From assembly GCA_018222605.1 (NCBI GenBank), contig JAAEZZ010000012.1, forward strand, positions 1 to 64,000: a stretch of 64,000 nt of DNA, read 5' to 3'. The notes beneath the pieces are model-generated. The model worked only from the letters and a program-made list of their open reading frames with translations, did no database searches and was not told the DNA's origin. Each line of letters opens with the position of its first letter. Position 1 is the first letter of the stretch. This document shows positions 48,540 through 56,239 of the stretch, in pieces. This DNA comes from Alphaproteobacteria bacterium. Lineage in GTDB: Bacteria > Pseudomonadota > Alphaproteobacteria > Caulobacterales > Hyphomonadaceae. A program made the position numbers and the translations under genes.

Positions 48540-48824
48540 TTACTTTCCTTTAAAAATACGGTCATGTGTCGCCATGACTTTTGTCTTTTCGGGAATTGTG
48601 AGGACGTGCGTGCCCGCATCAGGATGGAAGCACTTGATGAAATGTGAGCGGATTTCGCGGGGTTTCACGGTCGGGTGAAACGCGTTGATCATCCGTATCC
48701 AGACGCAAATCTTGATGTCGGAGGGAATATCCGACATCTCGGATTGCGGCGAGAAGAGCAGCTTGAAGCGTTCAAAGATCGGTTTCATCTCCGCTTCTTT
48801 GAAGTCGATTTGAAGGTTGTCCAT
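48540..48824 (-). CDS. Hypothetical protein upstream of the coupling protein
   Basis: A 94-residue protein of no known family (QIDFKEAEMKPIFERFKLLFSPQSEMSDIPSDIKICVWIRMINAFHPTVKPREIRSHFIKCFHPDAGTHVLTIPEK). The stop lies 2 bases from the coupling gene start. A start at 48788 is an alternative. Probably works with the coupling protein. Confidence 0.6.
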   Translation of the reverse strand: MDNLQIDFKEAEMKPIFERFKLLFSPQSEMSDIPSDIKICVWIRMINAFHPTVKPREIRSHFIKCFHPDAGTHVLTIPEKTKVMATHDRIFKGK

Positions 48825-48834
48825 TGTACACTCG

Positions 48835-48868
48835 CAAAAGAATGGCCGTTGTTTCCAACGGCCATTCT
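48835..48868 (-). terminator. Intrinsic terminator
   Basis: A perfect 13-bp stem (AGAATGGCCGTTG and CAACGGCCATTCT) around TTTC, followed on the minus strand by TTTT. It ends the small membrane-protein operon to its right. Confidence 0.9.
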
Positions 48869-48896
48869 AGCTCTTGTATTGCGCGAGTTCGGGGGG

Positions 48897-49019
48897 TTAG
48901 CCGCCAAGCGATCCGAGGATCGCCAAAACAACCACCACCCAGAAAATTGCGCCAAGGACTGCTGACCAGTCCGTTTTGTTCTGGGTCACCAGACCTTTCA
49001 CAACACGCTTTTTGAACAT
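48897..49019 (-). CDS. Small single-pass membrane protein
   Basis: A 40-residue protein with MFKKRVVKGLVTQNKTDWSA at the N-terminus and a hydrophobic segment (VLGAIFWVVVVLAILGSLGG). AAAGGAA precedes the ATG. The position next to another membrane gene suggests a small element-encoded membrane protein. Confidence 0.7.
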   Translation of the reverse strand: MFKKRVVKGLVTQNKTDWSAVLGAIFWVVVVLAILGSLGG

Positions 49020-49039
49020 AAGGGAGTTCCTTTCATTGA

Positions 49040-49330
49040 TTACAGGAAGCGAACAATGATCGACCCGAACACCATGGTGATGAGAACTGCGACAGATGCT
49101 TGTGCGACATAGTAGACAACAGCTCCGCACAAGCACCCCCAGCCAAACGACACGATACCTTGGAGACCGTAACCATAGTTGCTGGCCACAAAATTCTGTG
49201 CCCAGCCAATAGTCCAATCGTAGAGGTACGGACCAAGCAGAAACGCGAGAAAGATCGCGGCTACATTTGCTATACCGTCAATAGCCTTTAGCGCTTTCGC
49301 TTTACCCGCTTCTCTTGGCCCTTTCATCAT
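49040..49330 (-). CDS. Small multi-pass membrane protein
   Basis: A 96-residue protein with about three membrane segments (ANVAAIFLAFLLGPYLYDWTIGW, GIVSFGWGCLCGAVVYYVAQ and ASVAVLITMVFGSIIVRF). The start at 49330 is preceded by GGAGAAAAGAG. No family recognised. Same transcription unit as the 40-residue protein. Confidence 0.65.
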   Translation of the reverse strand: MMKGPREAGKAKALKAIDGIANVAAIFLAFLLGPYLYDWTIGWAQNFVASNYGYGLQGIVSFGWGCLCGAVVYYVAQASVAVLITMVFGSIIVRFL

Positions 49331-49424
49331 CGCTCTTTTCTCCATTTGCTCGAACGACCTGTTCGCAATGCCAACATGCCAAAGTGAGTGCGCAGCTATG
49401 GGGGAGTAAGTCGAAGTTTTTCAT
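49302..49424 (-). CDS. Possible 40-residue protein
   Basis: A short frame (MKNFDLLPHSCALTLACWHC) lying between the 145-codon gene and the membrane protein, overlapping the latter by 29 bases. It has CxxC-like cysteines but a weak start site. Reported with low confidence. Confidence 0.3.
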   Translation of the reverse strand: MKNFDLLPHSCALTLACWHCEQVVRANGEKSDDERAKRSG

Positions 49425-49431
49425 TTCAGCG

Positions 49432-49866
49432 CTAAGCGGACGGAGGTCTATTGTCGTTCGCCGCCCGCACTCCCCACAACTCTGCTTCGAACGCGAAGCG
49501 TGTTGAGAGGATCGTTCCCAGGAGTCTGATGCGCTCGCGACTTTCTTCTCGCAGTCTGGGGCGAACTCCGTCAGGCACGGGTGCGCAGGCCCAGTCGCGA
49601 AACCATTCACGTATGCTGTCCGTCTCGAACTCTTCGGTGTTCAGAAACACCTCGTTGCCGTTCGAGATGATCCGCCCTCTATAGTCCCTGTACAGGTTCA
49701 ACAGATAGTCGAGGAAGTGGTCAGCACTGATCTCCAAACTCGCAGCAAAGTTGCGCAGGTCGCGTAGGTATTCTGGGTTTTCCAGTTGCGCATCACGAAC
49801 GAGCTGGCGTGTGCTGTTCTTGCAGTAGCCCAAGGAAAGGCAATGCACGCAAAGGGAATACTTCAT
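49432..49866 (-). CDS. Hypothetical protein with an AANDN-like C-terminus
   Basis: A 144-residue protein with an N-terminal cysteine group (MKYSLCVHCLSLGYCKNS) that could bind zinc and a helical body. AGGAG precedes the ATG at 49866; a longer frame upstream is a shadow. It ends RAANDNRPPSA, which resembles the alphaproteobacterial tmRNA tag start, but this may be coincidence. Divergent from the next gene. Confidence 0.65.
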   Translation of the reverse strand: MKYSLCVHCLSLGYCKNSTRQLVRDAQLENPEYLRDLRNFAASLEISADHFLDYLLNLYRDYRGRIISNGNEVFLNTEEFETDSIREWFRDWACAPVPDGVRPRLREESRERIRLLGTILSTRFAFEAELWGVRAANDNRPPSA

Positions 49867-49985
49867 GATCTTCGCTCCTGTCACTTCAGCCCGTGTGGTC
49901 ATCGCTGCGTTCGATTGACGACGGGGCGGGTTCCGCCGAGACTGTCGAAAGGCATATTTCAGACGAACCCTCCGGCGGACGCGGT

Positions 49986-51122
49986 ATGTGTGACGATAGT
50001 GAAACGAATGATCAGAACTTGCAGGGCAATGTGTTGCCGCTGTTTCCAAGAGATGCGTTCAAAAATAGCGGCAAGGAATTTGCCGCAAATCGAAAACCAG
50101 AACCTGATAATACTTTGGAGATGCGCACCGTTAGATATTATCCAGATGCTCAGAAGGAATACGCCCGTAATTTGCTCCGACGCTTGATGTCGGAAAAGGC
50201 GATTTCTCCACAAGCTCTGCGCGATGAAATTATGGAACGCGAAGACGCTGCGTTGATTGAGGCTTCAGGCTGGAAGCCGCAACGGAAGAACGCCGCTCCC
50301 CCACGGGAGGACCGTTTGCTTTCTCGTGCCGATCTGAAAAACTGGCTTGGGGAAAACGCAACGCACCAAATAGGCGATGATAAGTTCTACTTTGTAGATC
50401 GTTTCATCGAGACAAAGATTCCTGTGGAGCAACGTCAGGCGCTCGATGCTTCGATCAGGGATTCGAAGCGTCAATATCAGCTTCAAGCGTTTCGTGACTT
50501 CGCCAGCCATAGCAAAACTACGGATACAGCATGGCAGCGGGCCGAAATATCAAACTCTGTATGGCTTTGCATTCGAGATGATTTTCTCACCAGTAAGGAT
50601 GATCCAACGCTGGGCTACCATTTTCTTCTCTTGATCGAGGAGTTCAAGCAGGGTGTAGCGCCCATCACGCTGGTCTTCGGGAGTAGAGCTTACGCCGATC
50701 AACTTATCGATCATGAGTTTGCCGACGGTGATACTTTGCCTGCGGAATTATTGAAGCGATATGATTGGCAAAGAGACAAGCTCAGCACGTTTGTTACGGG
50801 ATATGCGTTTCAAACGTCCTGCTACATCGAAGACCTCGATGACGAACTCGATGCCATGAACTGGTCCTTCAGCATCGTTGCTCGTCGAGATCATCGTACT
50901 ATTAAGGAGTCCCTACCACTCGTTTTCGAGCAGCCGATAAAGGGAATTTATCTCATACTTTGGTCTCAGCCTTTTCGCAAAGGGGAGACGCCTCGCATGT
51001 CTAGTGGTGAAATTGGTATGTTCAACCATCATCAAATCCAAAACGAAGAGCACTCGATAATACGCACAGATATCGACCCCTCGGAGATCGCAAAGTTTGT
51101 AAGGGGATACAGTTTTGGGTAA
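49986..51122 (+). CDS. Hypothetical protein of unknown family, partner of ankyrin gene
   Basis: A 378-residue soluble protein. I recognise no domain. Features seen: a low-complexity N-terminus, a helical segment (YPDAQKEYARNLLRRLMSEKAISPQALRDEIMERED) and a beta-rich second half (HFLLLIEEFKQGVAPITLVFGSRAYADQLIDHEF). The ATG at 49986 is favoured; a GTG 93 bases upstream extends the frame. Its end overlaps the ankyrin gene by 8 bases, so the two are made together, as in toxin-immunity or regulator pairs. Function unknown. Confidence 0.6.
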   Translation: MCDDSETNDQNLQGNVLPLFPRDAFKNSGKEFAANRKPEPDNTLEMRTVRYYPDAQKEYARNLLRRLMSEKAISPQALRDEIMEREDAALIEASGWKPQRKNAAPPREDRLLSRADLKNWLGENATHQIGDDKFYFVDRFIETKIPVEQRQALDASIRDSKRQYQLQAFRDFASHSKTTDTAWQRAEISNSVWLCIRDDFLTSKDDPTLGYHFLLLIEEFKQGVAPITLVFGSRAYADQLIDHEFADGDTLPAELLKRYDWQRDKLSTFVTGYAFQTSCYIEDLDDELDAMNWSFSIVARRDHRTIKESLPLVFEQPIKGIYLILWSQPFRKGETPRMSSGEIGMFNHHQIQNEEHSIIRTDIDPSEIAKFVRGYSFG

Positions 51123-51468
51123 AATAAAAGATGTAATGCCGAACGATAAATCGGGCACTGAGCATGTGCCGCCAGATATATTTCGTGCTGCTGAAAACAA
51201 TGATCTAGAGGAGTTGGCGTTTGCGCTGCAAAGCGGACAACGATTAGACCATCAGCGAGAGCCAGATAAGATGACGCCCGTGCACGTGGCGGCGGCGTTG
51301 GGCCACGCTGACTTCGTTCGGGTATCCATGGAGATACATCCCCAAGTCGCATGGATACGAGATGAGATGGACCGACGACCCATCGAACACGCGAATGCCC
51401 GCAATGATCAGGTTATCGCAGGGTATCTGAAGGAGGCGATGTTTCAGCCCCCAGAGAACGCCCTCTGA
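51115..51468 (+). CDS. Ankyrin-repeat protein
   Basis: A 117-residue protein with ankyrin repeats, seen as IFRAAENNDLEELAFALQSGQRLDHQREPDKMTPVHVAAALGHADFVRVSMEIHPQVAWIRDEMDRRPIEHANARNDQVIAGYL. The likely start is TTG at 51115, after AAGGGG, overlapping the preceding gene by 8 bases; an ATG at 51136 is possible. Such small ankyrin proteins often bind or inhibit a partner. Confidence 0.75.
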   Translation: MGKIKDVMPNDKSGTEHVPPDIFRAAENNDLEELAFALQSGQRLDHQREPDKMTPVHVAAALGHADFVRVSMEIHPQVAWIRDEMDRRPIEHANARNDQVIAGYLKEAMFQPPENAL

Positions 51469-51555
51469 GCAACAGTCCCAAGCACGCCACAAATCACTCC
51501 TTCCGCATCGACCACATCGAAACACCTTGTTTCCCAATTTTATCAATAAGTCCGA

Positions 51556-51590
51556 CCCGCAAGATGTGCGGTGTACTACACCGCAATCTT
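51556..51590 (-). other. Candidate oriT: palindrome plus nick-like site
   Basis: AAGAT-G-TGCGGTGTA-C-TACACCGCA-ATCTT makes a near-perfect 14-bp palindrome at 51561-51590. On the minus strand it is followed at once by CATCTTG|CGGG, which fits the P-type relaxase nick consensus (YATCCTG|Y-like). An inverted repeat next to a nick site is the usual oriT layout. CCGCA and TGCGG can also pair in an alternative fold. No relaxase is in view, so this could equally be an operator. Confidence 0.45.
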
Positions 51591-51595
51591 GGCAA

Positions 51596-52066
51596 GGGAG
51601 CCCGCTGCGCGCTCCCGTTGCATCCCTCCGGCCCTGGCTCTTCGAAGGGCATTGAGCCCATCCAGAGCCATCAGAACGTTTCGCCGTTCAATCACTCGCG
51701 GAAGACTTCGCTCTCCCTGCACCCATCGATCAAAGGGGCTATCGCGCCCCTTGTGAAATCCACTCGTCAGGGTAATAGCCCCCGACACCTGCCAATCAGG
51801 GAAGCGTTCCTGCTCCCACCGATACCCCCATGACCATTTCATGGAGACCAACCCTGCGCGGTTTGGATGCCGATCAGGTCTGTCGCGACCCGATACCTAC
51901 GACCAAGAGCCTACCCGTGCTCTTTGGATACATGGGCCAACCCTGCGCAGGTTGGATATGCGCCAGCATTTCGTCGCTGGAATACGATCAAGAGGACGCC
52001 CTTGGATACGGGTGCGGTCTGTGGAGGAATCCTCGAAATACCGTTGGCACATTGTGTATCCAACGG
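51596..52066. repeat. Array of unlike short hairpins
   Basis: At least a dozen small inverted repeats follow each other every 25-35 bases: among them GGGAGC/GCTCCC, GAACG/CGTTC, AAGGGGC/GCCCCTT, CCATGA/TCATGG, GGTC/GACC, AAGAGC/GCTCTT, CCAACC/GGTTGG, CCAGC/GCTGG, GAGGA/TCCTC and CCGTTGG/CCAACGG. Stem sequences differ, but loops repeat (TTTCGC, TATCGC, TGTCGC, CTGCGC twice) and several right arms are followed by GATAC or similar. Different stems with similar loops suggest selection on shape. No protein-coding frame here is convincing. Confidence 0.6.
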
Positions 52067-52072
52067 CTACAC
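52054..52072. promoter_or_regulatory. Candidate ribbon-helix-helix operator
   Basis: GTGTA at 52054 and TACAC at 52068 are inverted copies 8 bases before the RHH start codon, and overlap the last hairpin of the array. The position would suit autorepression. Confidence 0.4.
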
Positions 52073-52080
52073 TCGGTCCG

Positions 52081-52251
52081 ATGAAGGACGTTGGCCTCCG
52101 AATACGCATCGACCGCGATTTGCGGGAGAAATTCCTCCGCGCCTGCAAAGCCGAGGATCGCCCTGCCGCGCAGGTGATACGCGAGTTTATGCGTGCGTAT
52201 GTGGAGGACAAGGATCGCGACAAAACCAAGAAACGAATAAATGATTCTTGA
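52081..52251 (+). CDS. Ribbon-helix-helix DNA-binding protein
   Basis: A 56-residue protein with the RHH pattern: strand GLRIRIDRDL then EKFLRACKAEDRPAAQVIREFMRAYVED, ending in a lysine-rich tail. The ATG at 52081 has no clear ribosome binding site, so it may be leaderless. The stop overlaps the helicase start by 11 bases. By position it is a regulator of the downstream module. Confidence 0.85.
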   Translation: MKDVGLRIRIDRDLREKFLRACKAEDRPAAQVIREFMRAYVEDKDRDKTKKRINDS

Positions 52252-55200
52252 TAACAAAAAACATGGAAAAGTCGGCGATGAGCTGCGCAAACACCTACAA
52301 GCAGGTGTGACCCTATCCGCTATATCGAGGGAATTCTCGATCTATGGCTTTGACGCGCTGAAATCCGAACTAAAAGCTATCGATCACGCGCGACTAATGC
52401 TTTGTCCGCTTCAGGCGAACGAAAGCAAGGAGCTAGCTTTCGAAAGCCTCGCGGGCGATGATTCCGAGGTCCGACATCGAAATCAGCTTAGGCAGAGACA
52501 AATCGCGAAGGAATGCCAACGCTGGATCAAAGACAAAACCTCGGTAAGGGTTGTGAACGATCCTAAATCCCTAAGCCAAAGCCTTCTGCTTGCAACCGAT
52601 AACAATGGCCATGCCGTAGGAATACAGGGAAGCTCCACGTTCACTAGCACGGGCCTCGGCTATTCCGAGAGCAAGCGCCTTCACATGAATATGTGCGCGC
52701 GTGACGCGGAAAATACCGCAGCGATGCTCCAATGGTTCGATGCTCTTTGGAACGATGATCACGCGGCTTCCGATGCGAAGGCAGCCTTCCTAAAGCGCCT
52801 TGAGCTTCTATCTTCTGACCAGTCCCCAGAGTTCATTTACTTCCTCACGTTGTATCATCTTTTTCGGGACGTTCTGGATGAGATTGATGAGGAAAGCATC
52901 ATCCGCTCCAAGACAGGTTTCAAGGATACGATTGTCTGGAACAAGCTATACAAATTCCAACGCGATGGTGTGCTTGGCGCTATCGACAAATTGGAAAAGT
53001 ACAACGGTTGCATAATTGCTGATAGCGTAGGGCTCGGTAAGACATTCGAGGCACTTGCAGTAATAAAATACTACGAACTTAGGAATGATCGCGTCCTCGT
53101 CTTGTGTCCTAAGAAACTACGCGACAACTGGACGGTCTATACGATCAACGACAAGAGAAACCTGCTCTCCTCGGATCGTTTCAACTACGACGTATTGAAC
53201 CATACCGACTTGACCCGAACACAGGGGCGGTCGGGAGAAATCAATCTCGAAACATTAAATTGGGGCAACTATGACCTCATAGTCATAGATGAATCTCATA
53301 ACTTTCGGAACGCGAGTTCCGCGAAAGAAGGTCTCACCCGATACTCCCGACTGATGGACCAGATCATTCGGTCAGGTGTAAAGACCAAGGTGTTGATGCT
53401 TTCGGCAACACCTGTAAACAACCGGATGAATGACCTGAAGAACCAGGTAGCTTTCATCACTGAGGGTGTGGACAGTGCTTTCGCTGACAACGGCATCAAC
53501 AGCGTCGAAGAGACGCTGCGCAAGTCTCAGACCCGTTTCAATCAATGGCTGAAGCTGGGCGACAGCGAGCGCAACGTCGAAGCGCTCCTAGACAGCATGA
53601 ACTTCGACTACTTCAAGCTGCTTGACCTTCTCACCATCGCACGTTCGCGCAAACACATCGAAAAATATTACGACCTCGGGGAGATCGGATCGTTTCCCGA
53701 GAGATTGCAGCCCCTGAATATCAAAGCCGACATTGATACCGACGACCAGTTTCCACCGTTGAAGGATATCAACAAGACGATCAGAAAACTTAATCTGAGC
53801 GCTTACTCTCCACTTAAGTATGTGCGTGGAGATCGGCGGGAAGAGTACAGTCGGAAATACGATATTCAGGTTAAGGACGGGTCATCTGTGTTCCGGCAGG
53901 TGGACCGTGAACAGAGCCTTATCCACCTGATGCGGGTCAACCTGCTCAAGCGAATGGAAAGCTCGATCAGTTCCTTCGCGCAAACGCTTGGAAAGCTTCT
54001 TGGGGAAGTAGAGACGCTTCTCGAAAAGCTTGATTCCCATTCATCCGATGACGTCGAAGAGCTGAGCATTGAGGACATCGAAACCGATGCGCCCGAATTC
54101 GATGACTATCTGATCGGTCGCAAGGTCAAAGTTTTAATAAAGGATATGGACGAGCATCGATGGCGGCAGGATCTTGAGGACGACCGCGCCAAGCTCGAAG
54201 AGCTTCTGGATGAGGCCCGCAAGATCGAAGCCAGCCGCGATGCAAAGCTCTTGTCGCTCAAGCAGTTGATCTCCGAAAAGTGCCAGAATCCTATCAACGA
54301 GGGAAACCGCAAGATCATTGTCTTCACGGCGTTCTCTGACACGGCTGGGTATCTCTACGATAACATCGCGCAGTGGGCGCGCGACGAGCTTGGCGTCTAT
54401 GCGGCACAGATCACGGGCAGCGGCACAAACAAAACAACCCTTCCAGGCCAAAGCAATAACTTCGATAGCTTGCTTGCATCCTTTTCGCCGAGGTCGAAGG
54501 AACGCGGCAAGATCGACGCGAAGGCAACAGACGAGATCGACCTTCTGATCGCCACGGACTGTATATCCGAAGGTCAGAATCTTCAGGACTGCGACTATCT
54601 GGTGAACTACGACATTCACTGGAACCCTGTGCGCATCATCCAACGCTTCGGACGTATCGACCGCTTGGGCTCAACCAACAAAGCGATCCAGTTGGTGAAC
54701 TTCTGGCCCAACATGGAGCTGGACGAGTACATCAATCTTGAAGCGCGTGTCAGCGGACGGATGGTGCTCCTCGATATCTCCGCGACAGGTGAAGAGAATG
54801 TCATCGAGCAAGATGCGTCTGGGGCGATGAATGATCTGGAGTACCGCCGAAAGCAGCTTCACCAGCTTCAGAACGCAGTGGTTGACCTGGAAGATATGTC
54901 AGGTGGCGTCTCCATCACCGACCTGACCTTGAACGACTTCCGCATGGACTTGTCCGAGTATATGAAAGAGCACTTGGACAAACTGGAAGACTCGCCCATT
55001 GGTCTCTACGCGGCGGCGACCCTTGATGAGGGGCTGAAGGTCGAAGGACTTTCGTCGGGCGTTGCATTCTGTCTCAAAAATGTCGGCAAGCAGGTAAATC
55101 GCGAGGACGGCTACGCGCTCGCCCCTTACTACCTGACCTATGTTTCCGATGACGGCGAAGTCGATCTCAACTTCGTCCAGTCCAAGCGGATAATGGATGT

Positions 55201-55459
55201 GCTCAAGAAGCACGGGCATGGAAAGCCCGTACCGGACAACGATGCTGTCGCGCGGATGGACGCCCTTACCAAGAAGGGCAAGGATATGAGCCACTATCGC
55301 AATCTGTTGGAGATCGCGGTCAGCGGCATCATCGGCAAGTCGGAAGAGAAAGGCGTCGAAAGCCTCTTCTCACGGGGCGGCACCAACCTGACGAAGGATA
55401 GCTTCCAGGGCATGGAGGACTTCGAGGTCATCAGCTACATGGTGGTGAACGCGTCATGA
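52241..55459 (+). CDS. SNF2-like helicase of the restriction module
   Basis: A 1072-residue helicase. Walker A DSVGLGKTFEALAVI lies near residue 260, the DESHNFRN motif near 349, SATPVNNRMND near 387, and motif VI RIIQRFGRIDRLG near 800 in the second RecA domain. A coiled-coil segment sits around residues 560-690. The long N-terminal 250 residues are of unknown type. It heads helicase-DUF4391-Mod-Res, with a four-base overlap to the DUF4391 gene. It may be a remodelling or translocation partner. Confidence 0.9.
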   Translation: MILDNKKHGKVGDELRKHLQAGVTLSAISREFSIYGFDALKSELKAIDHARLMLCPLQANESKELAFESLAGDDSEVRHRNQLRQRQIAKECQRWIKDKTSVRVVNDPKSLSQSLLLATDNNGHAVGIQGSSTFTSTGLGYSESKRLHMNMCARDAENTAAMLQWFDALWNDDHAASDAKAAFLKRLELLSSDQSPEFIYFLTLYHLFRDVLDEIDEESIIRSKTGFKDTIVWNKLYKFQRDGVLGAIDKLEKYNGCIIADSVGLGKTFEALAVIKYYELRNDRVLVLCPKKLRDNWTVYTINDKRNLLSSDRFNYDVLNHTDLTRTQGRSGEINLETLNWGNYDLIVIDESHNFRNASSAKEGLTRYSRLMDQIIRSGVKTKVLMLSATPVNNRMNDLKNQVAFITEGVDSAFADNGINSVEETLRKSQTRFNQWLKLGDSERNVEALLDSMNFDYFKLLDLLTIARSRKHIEKYYDLGEIGSFPERLQPLNIKADIDTDDQFPPLKDINKTIRKLNLSAYSPLKYVRGDRREEYSRKYDIQVKDGSSVFRQVDREQSLIHLMRVNLLKRMESSISSFAQTLGKLLGEVETLLEKLDSHSSDDVEELSIEDIETDAPEFDDYLIGRKVKVLIKDMDEHRWRQDLEDDRAKLEELLDEARKIEASRDAKLLSLKQLISEKCQNPINEGNRKIIVFTAFSDTAGYLYDNIAQWARDELGVYAAQITGSGTNKTTLPGQSNNFDSLLASFSPRSKERGKIDAKATDEIDLLIATDCISEGQNLQDCDYLVNYDIHWNPVRIIQRFGRIDRLGSTNKAIQLVNFWPNMELDEYINLEARVSGRMVLLDISATGEENVIEQDASGAMNDLEYRRKQLHQLQNAVVDLEDMSGGVSITDLTLNDFRMDLSEYMKEHLDKLEDSPIGLYAAATLDEGLKVEGLSSGVAFCLKNVGKQVNREDGYALAPYYLTYVSDDGEVDLNFVQSKRIMDVLKKHGHGKPVPDNDAVARMDALTKKGKDMSHYRNLLEIAVSGIIGKSEEKGVESLFSRGGTNLTKDSFQGMEDFEVISYMVVNAS

Positions 55460-56229
55460 GCGATATTCGCAGCATCGAAGACTTCTACGAAAACCTGGGC
55501 CTTCCTGAAGCGTGCGCTCTTGGCAAGCGGTTGTTCAAGAAACAGTTCTACGAACACGGCCAGCTCGGCGCGGCGGACAAGAAGGCGTTTGTTGAAGACA
55601 TCGAGGGGATCGATTGGGCCTATACGCTCAAGCCGTCCACGATAAACATCCCGAAGCTGGAAGATGACACGCACGAGTATCTGGAGATCGCAGTACTTCA
55701 GGTGATGCTCTCCGCCATTGAGCGGCATACGCGGATCGCGACTGTCATCCAGAAGGCCATACCCTATCCGCTTCTGATCGTTTTCTCGCGAGACAATGGT
55801 CTCGCGATCAGTGCCGCCGAAAAGCGGATCAACCGAGCCGACGCAAACAAGATCGTGGTCGAAAGCATCTACGATACGGGGTGGATCGATATGTCCGCCG
55901 CCAGCGCCGAACAACAAGCCTTCCTGTCTGACTTCCGCGTATCGAACTTCAGCTTCGGCAACCTCTACGCGTTCTATCAGGACGCCGTGGGGCGGATCAT
56001 TGCACTCAACTGCGCAAGGCATTCGGGTCGCTATGAGCCGCTATCGGAGAAAACGAAGCCAAAGGCCGACCGACTGGAAGCGCTGCGGCAGATGGACAAA
56101 CTTCATCAGGAGCGGACCGAAGTCCGCAATAAACTGAAGAAAGAAAAAAACCTTGGGACGCAGGTCAGCCTGAATACCAGGATCAAGCAACTGAGTGATC
56201 GCATCGAGGCGATCCGCAACGACATTTGA
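55456..56229 (+). CDS. DUF4391 domain protein
   Basis: A 257-residue protein with the DUF4391 pattern: FYENLGLPEACALGKRLFKKQFYEHGQLGAADKKAFVEDIEGIDWAYTLKPSTINI in the first half and the later DYP-like repeat of helical segments ending in a coiled coil (DKLHQERTEVRNKLKKEKN). Found in restriction and defence islands with SNF2-like helicases. It overlaps the helicase stop by four bases, and Mod starts 11 bases after it. Confidence 0.85.
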   Translation: MSDIRSIEDFYENLGLPEACALGKRLFKKQFYEHGQLGAADKKAFVEDIEGIDWAYTLKPSTINIPKLEDDTHEYLEIAVLQVMLSAIERHTRIATVIQKAIPYPLLIVFSRDNGLAISAAEKRINRADANKIVVESIYDTGWIDMSAASAEQQAFLSDFRVSNFSFGNLYAFYQDAVGRIIALNCARHSGRYEPLSEKTKPKADRLEALRQMDKLHQERTEVRNKLKKEKNLGTQVSLNTRIKQLSDRIEAIRNDI

Positions 56230-56239
56230 GGAAAGCATA

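Noticed and set aside
51564-51833. An 89-residue plus-strand frame in the hairpin array
   Set aside because: Proline- and serine-rich, low-complexity product with no start signal; overlaps palindromes and another frame on the other strand.
51576-51851. A 91-residue minus-strand frame in the hairpin array
   Set aside because: No family resemblance and no ribosome binding site; the palindromes explain the sequence better. It remains a possibility if the array proves to be coding.
51560-52070. CRISPR array
   Set aside because: The units have no constant direct repeat or constant spacer length, and no cas gene is near.
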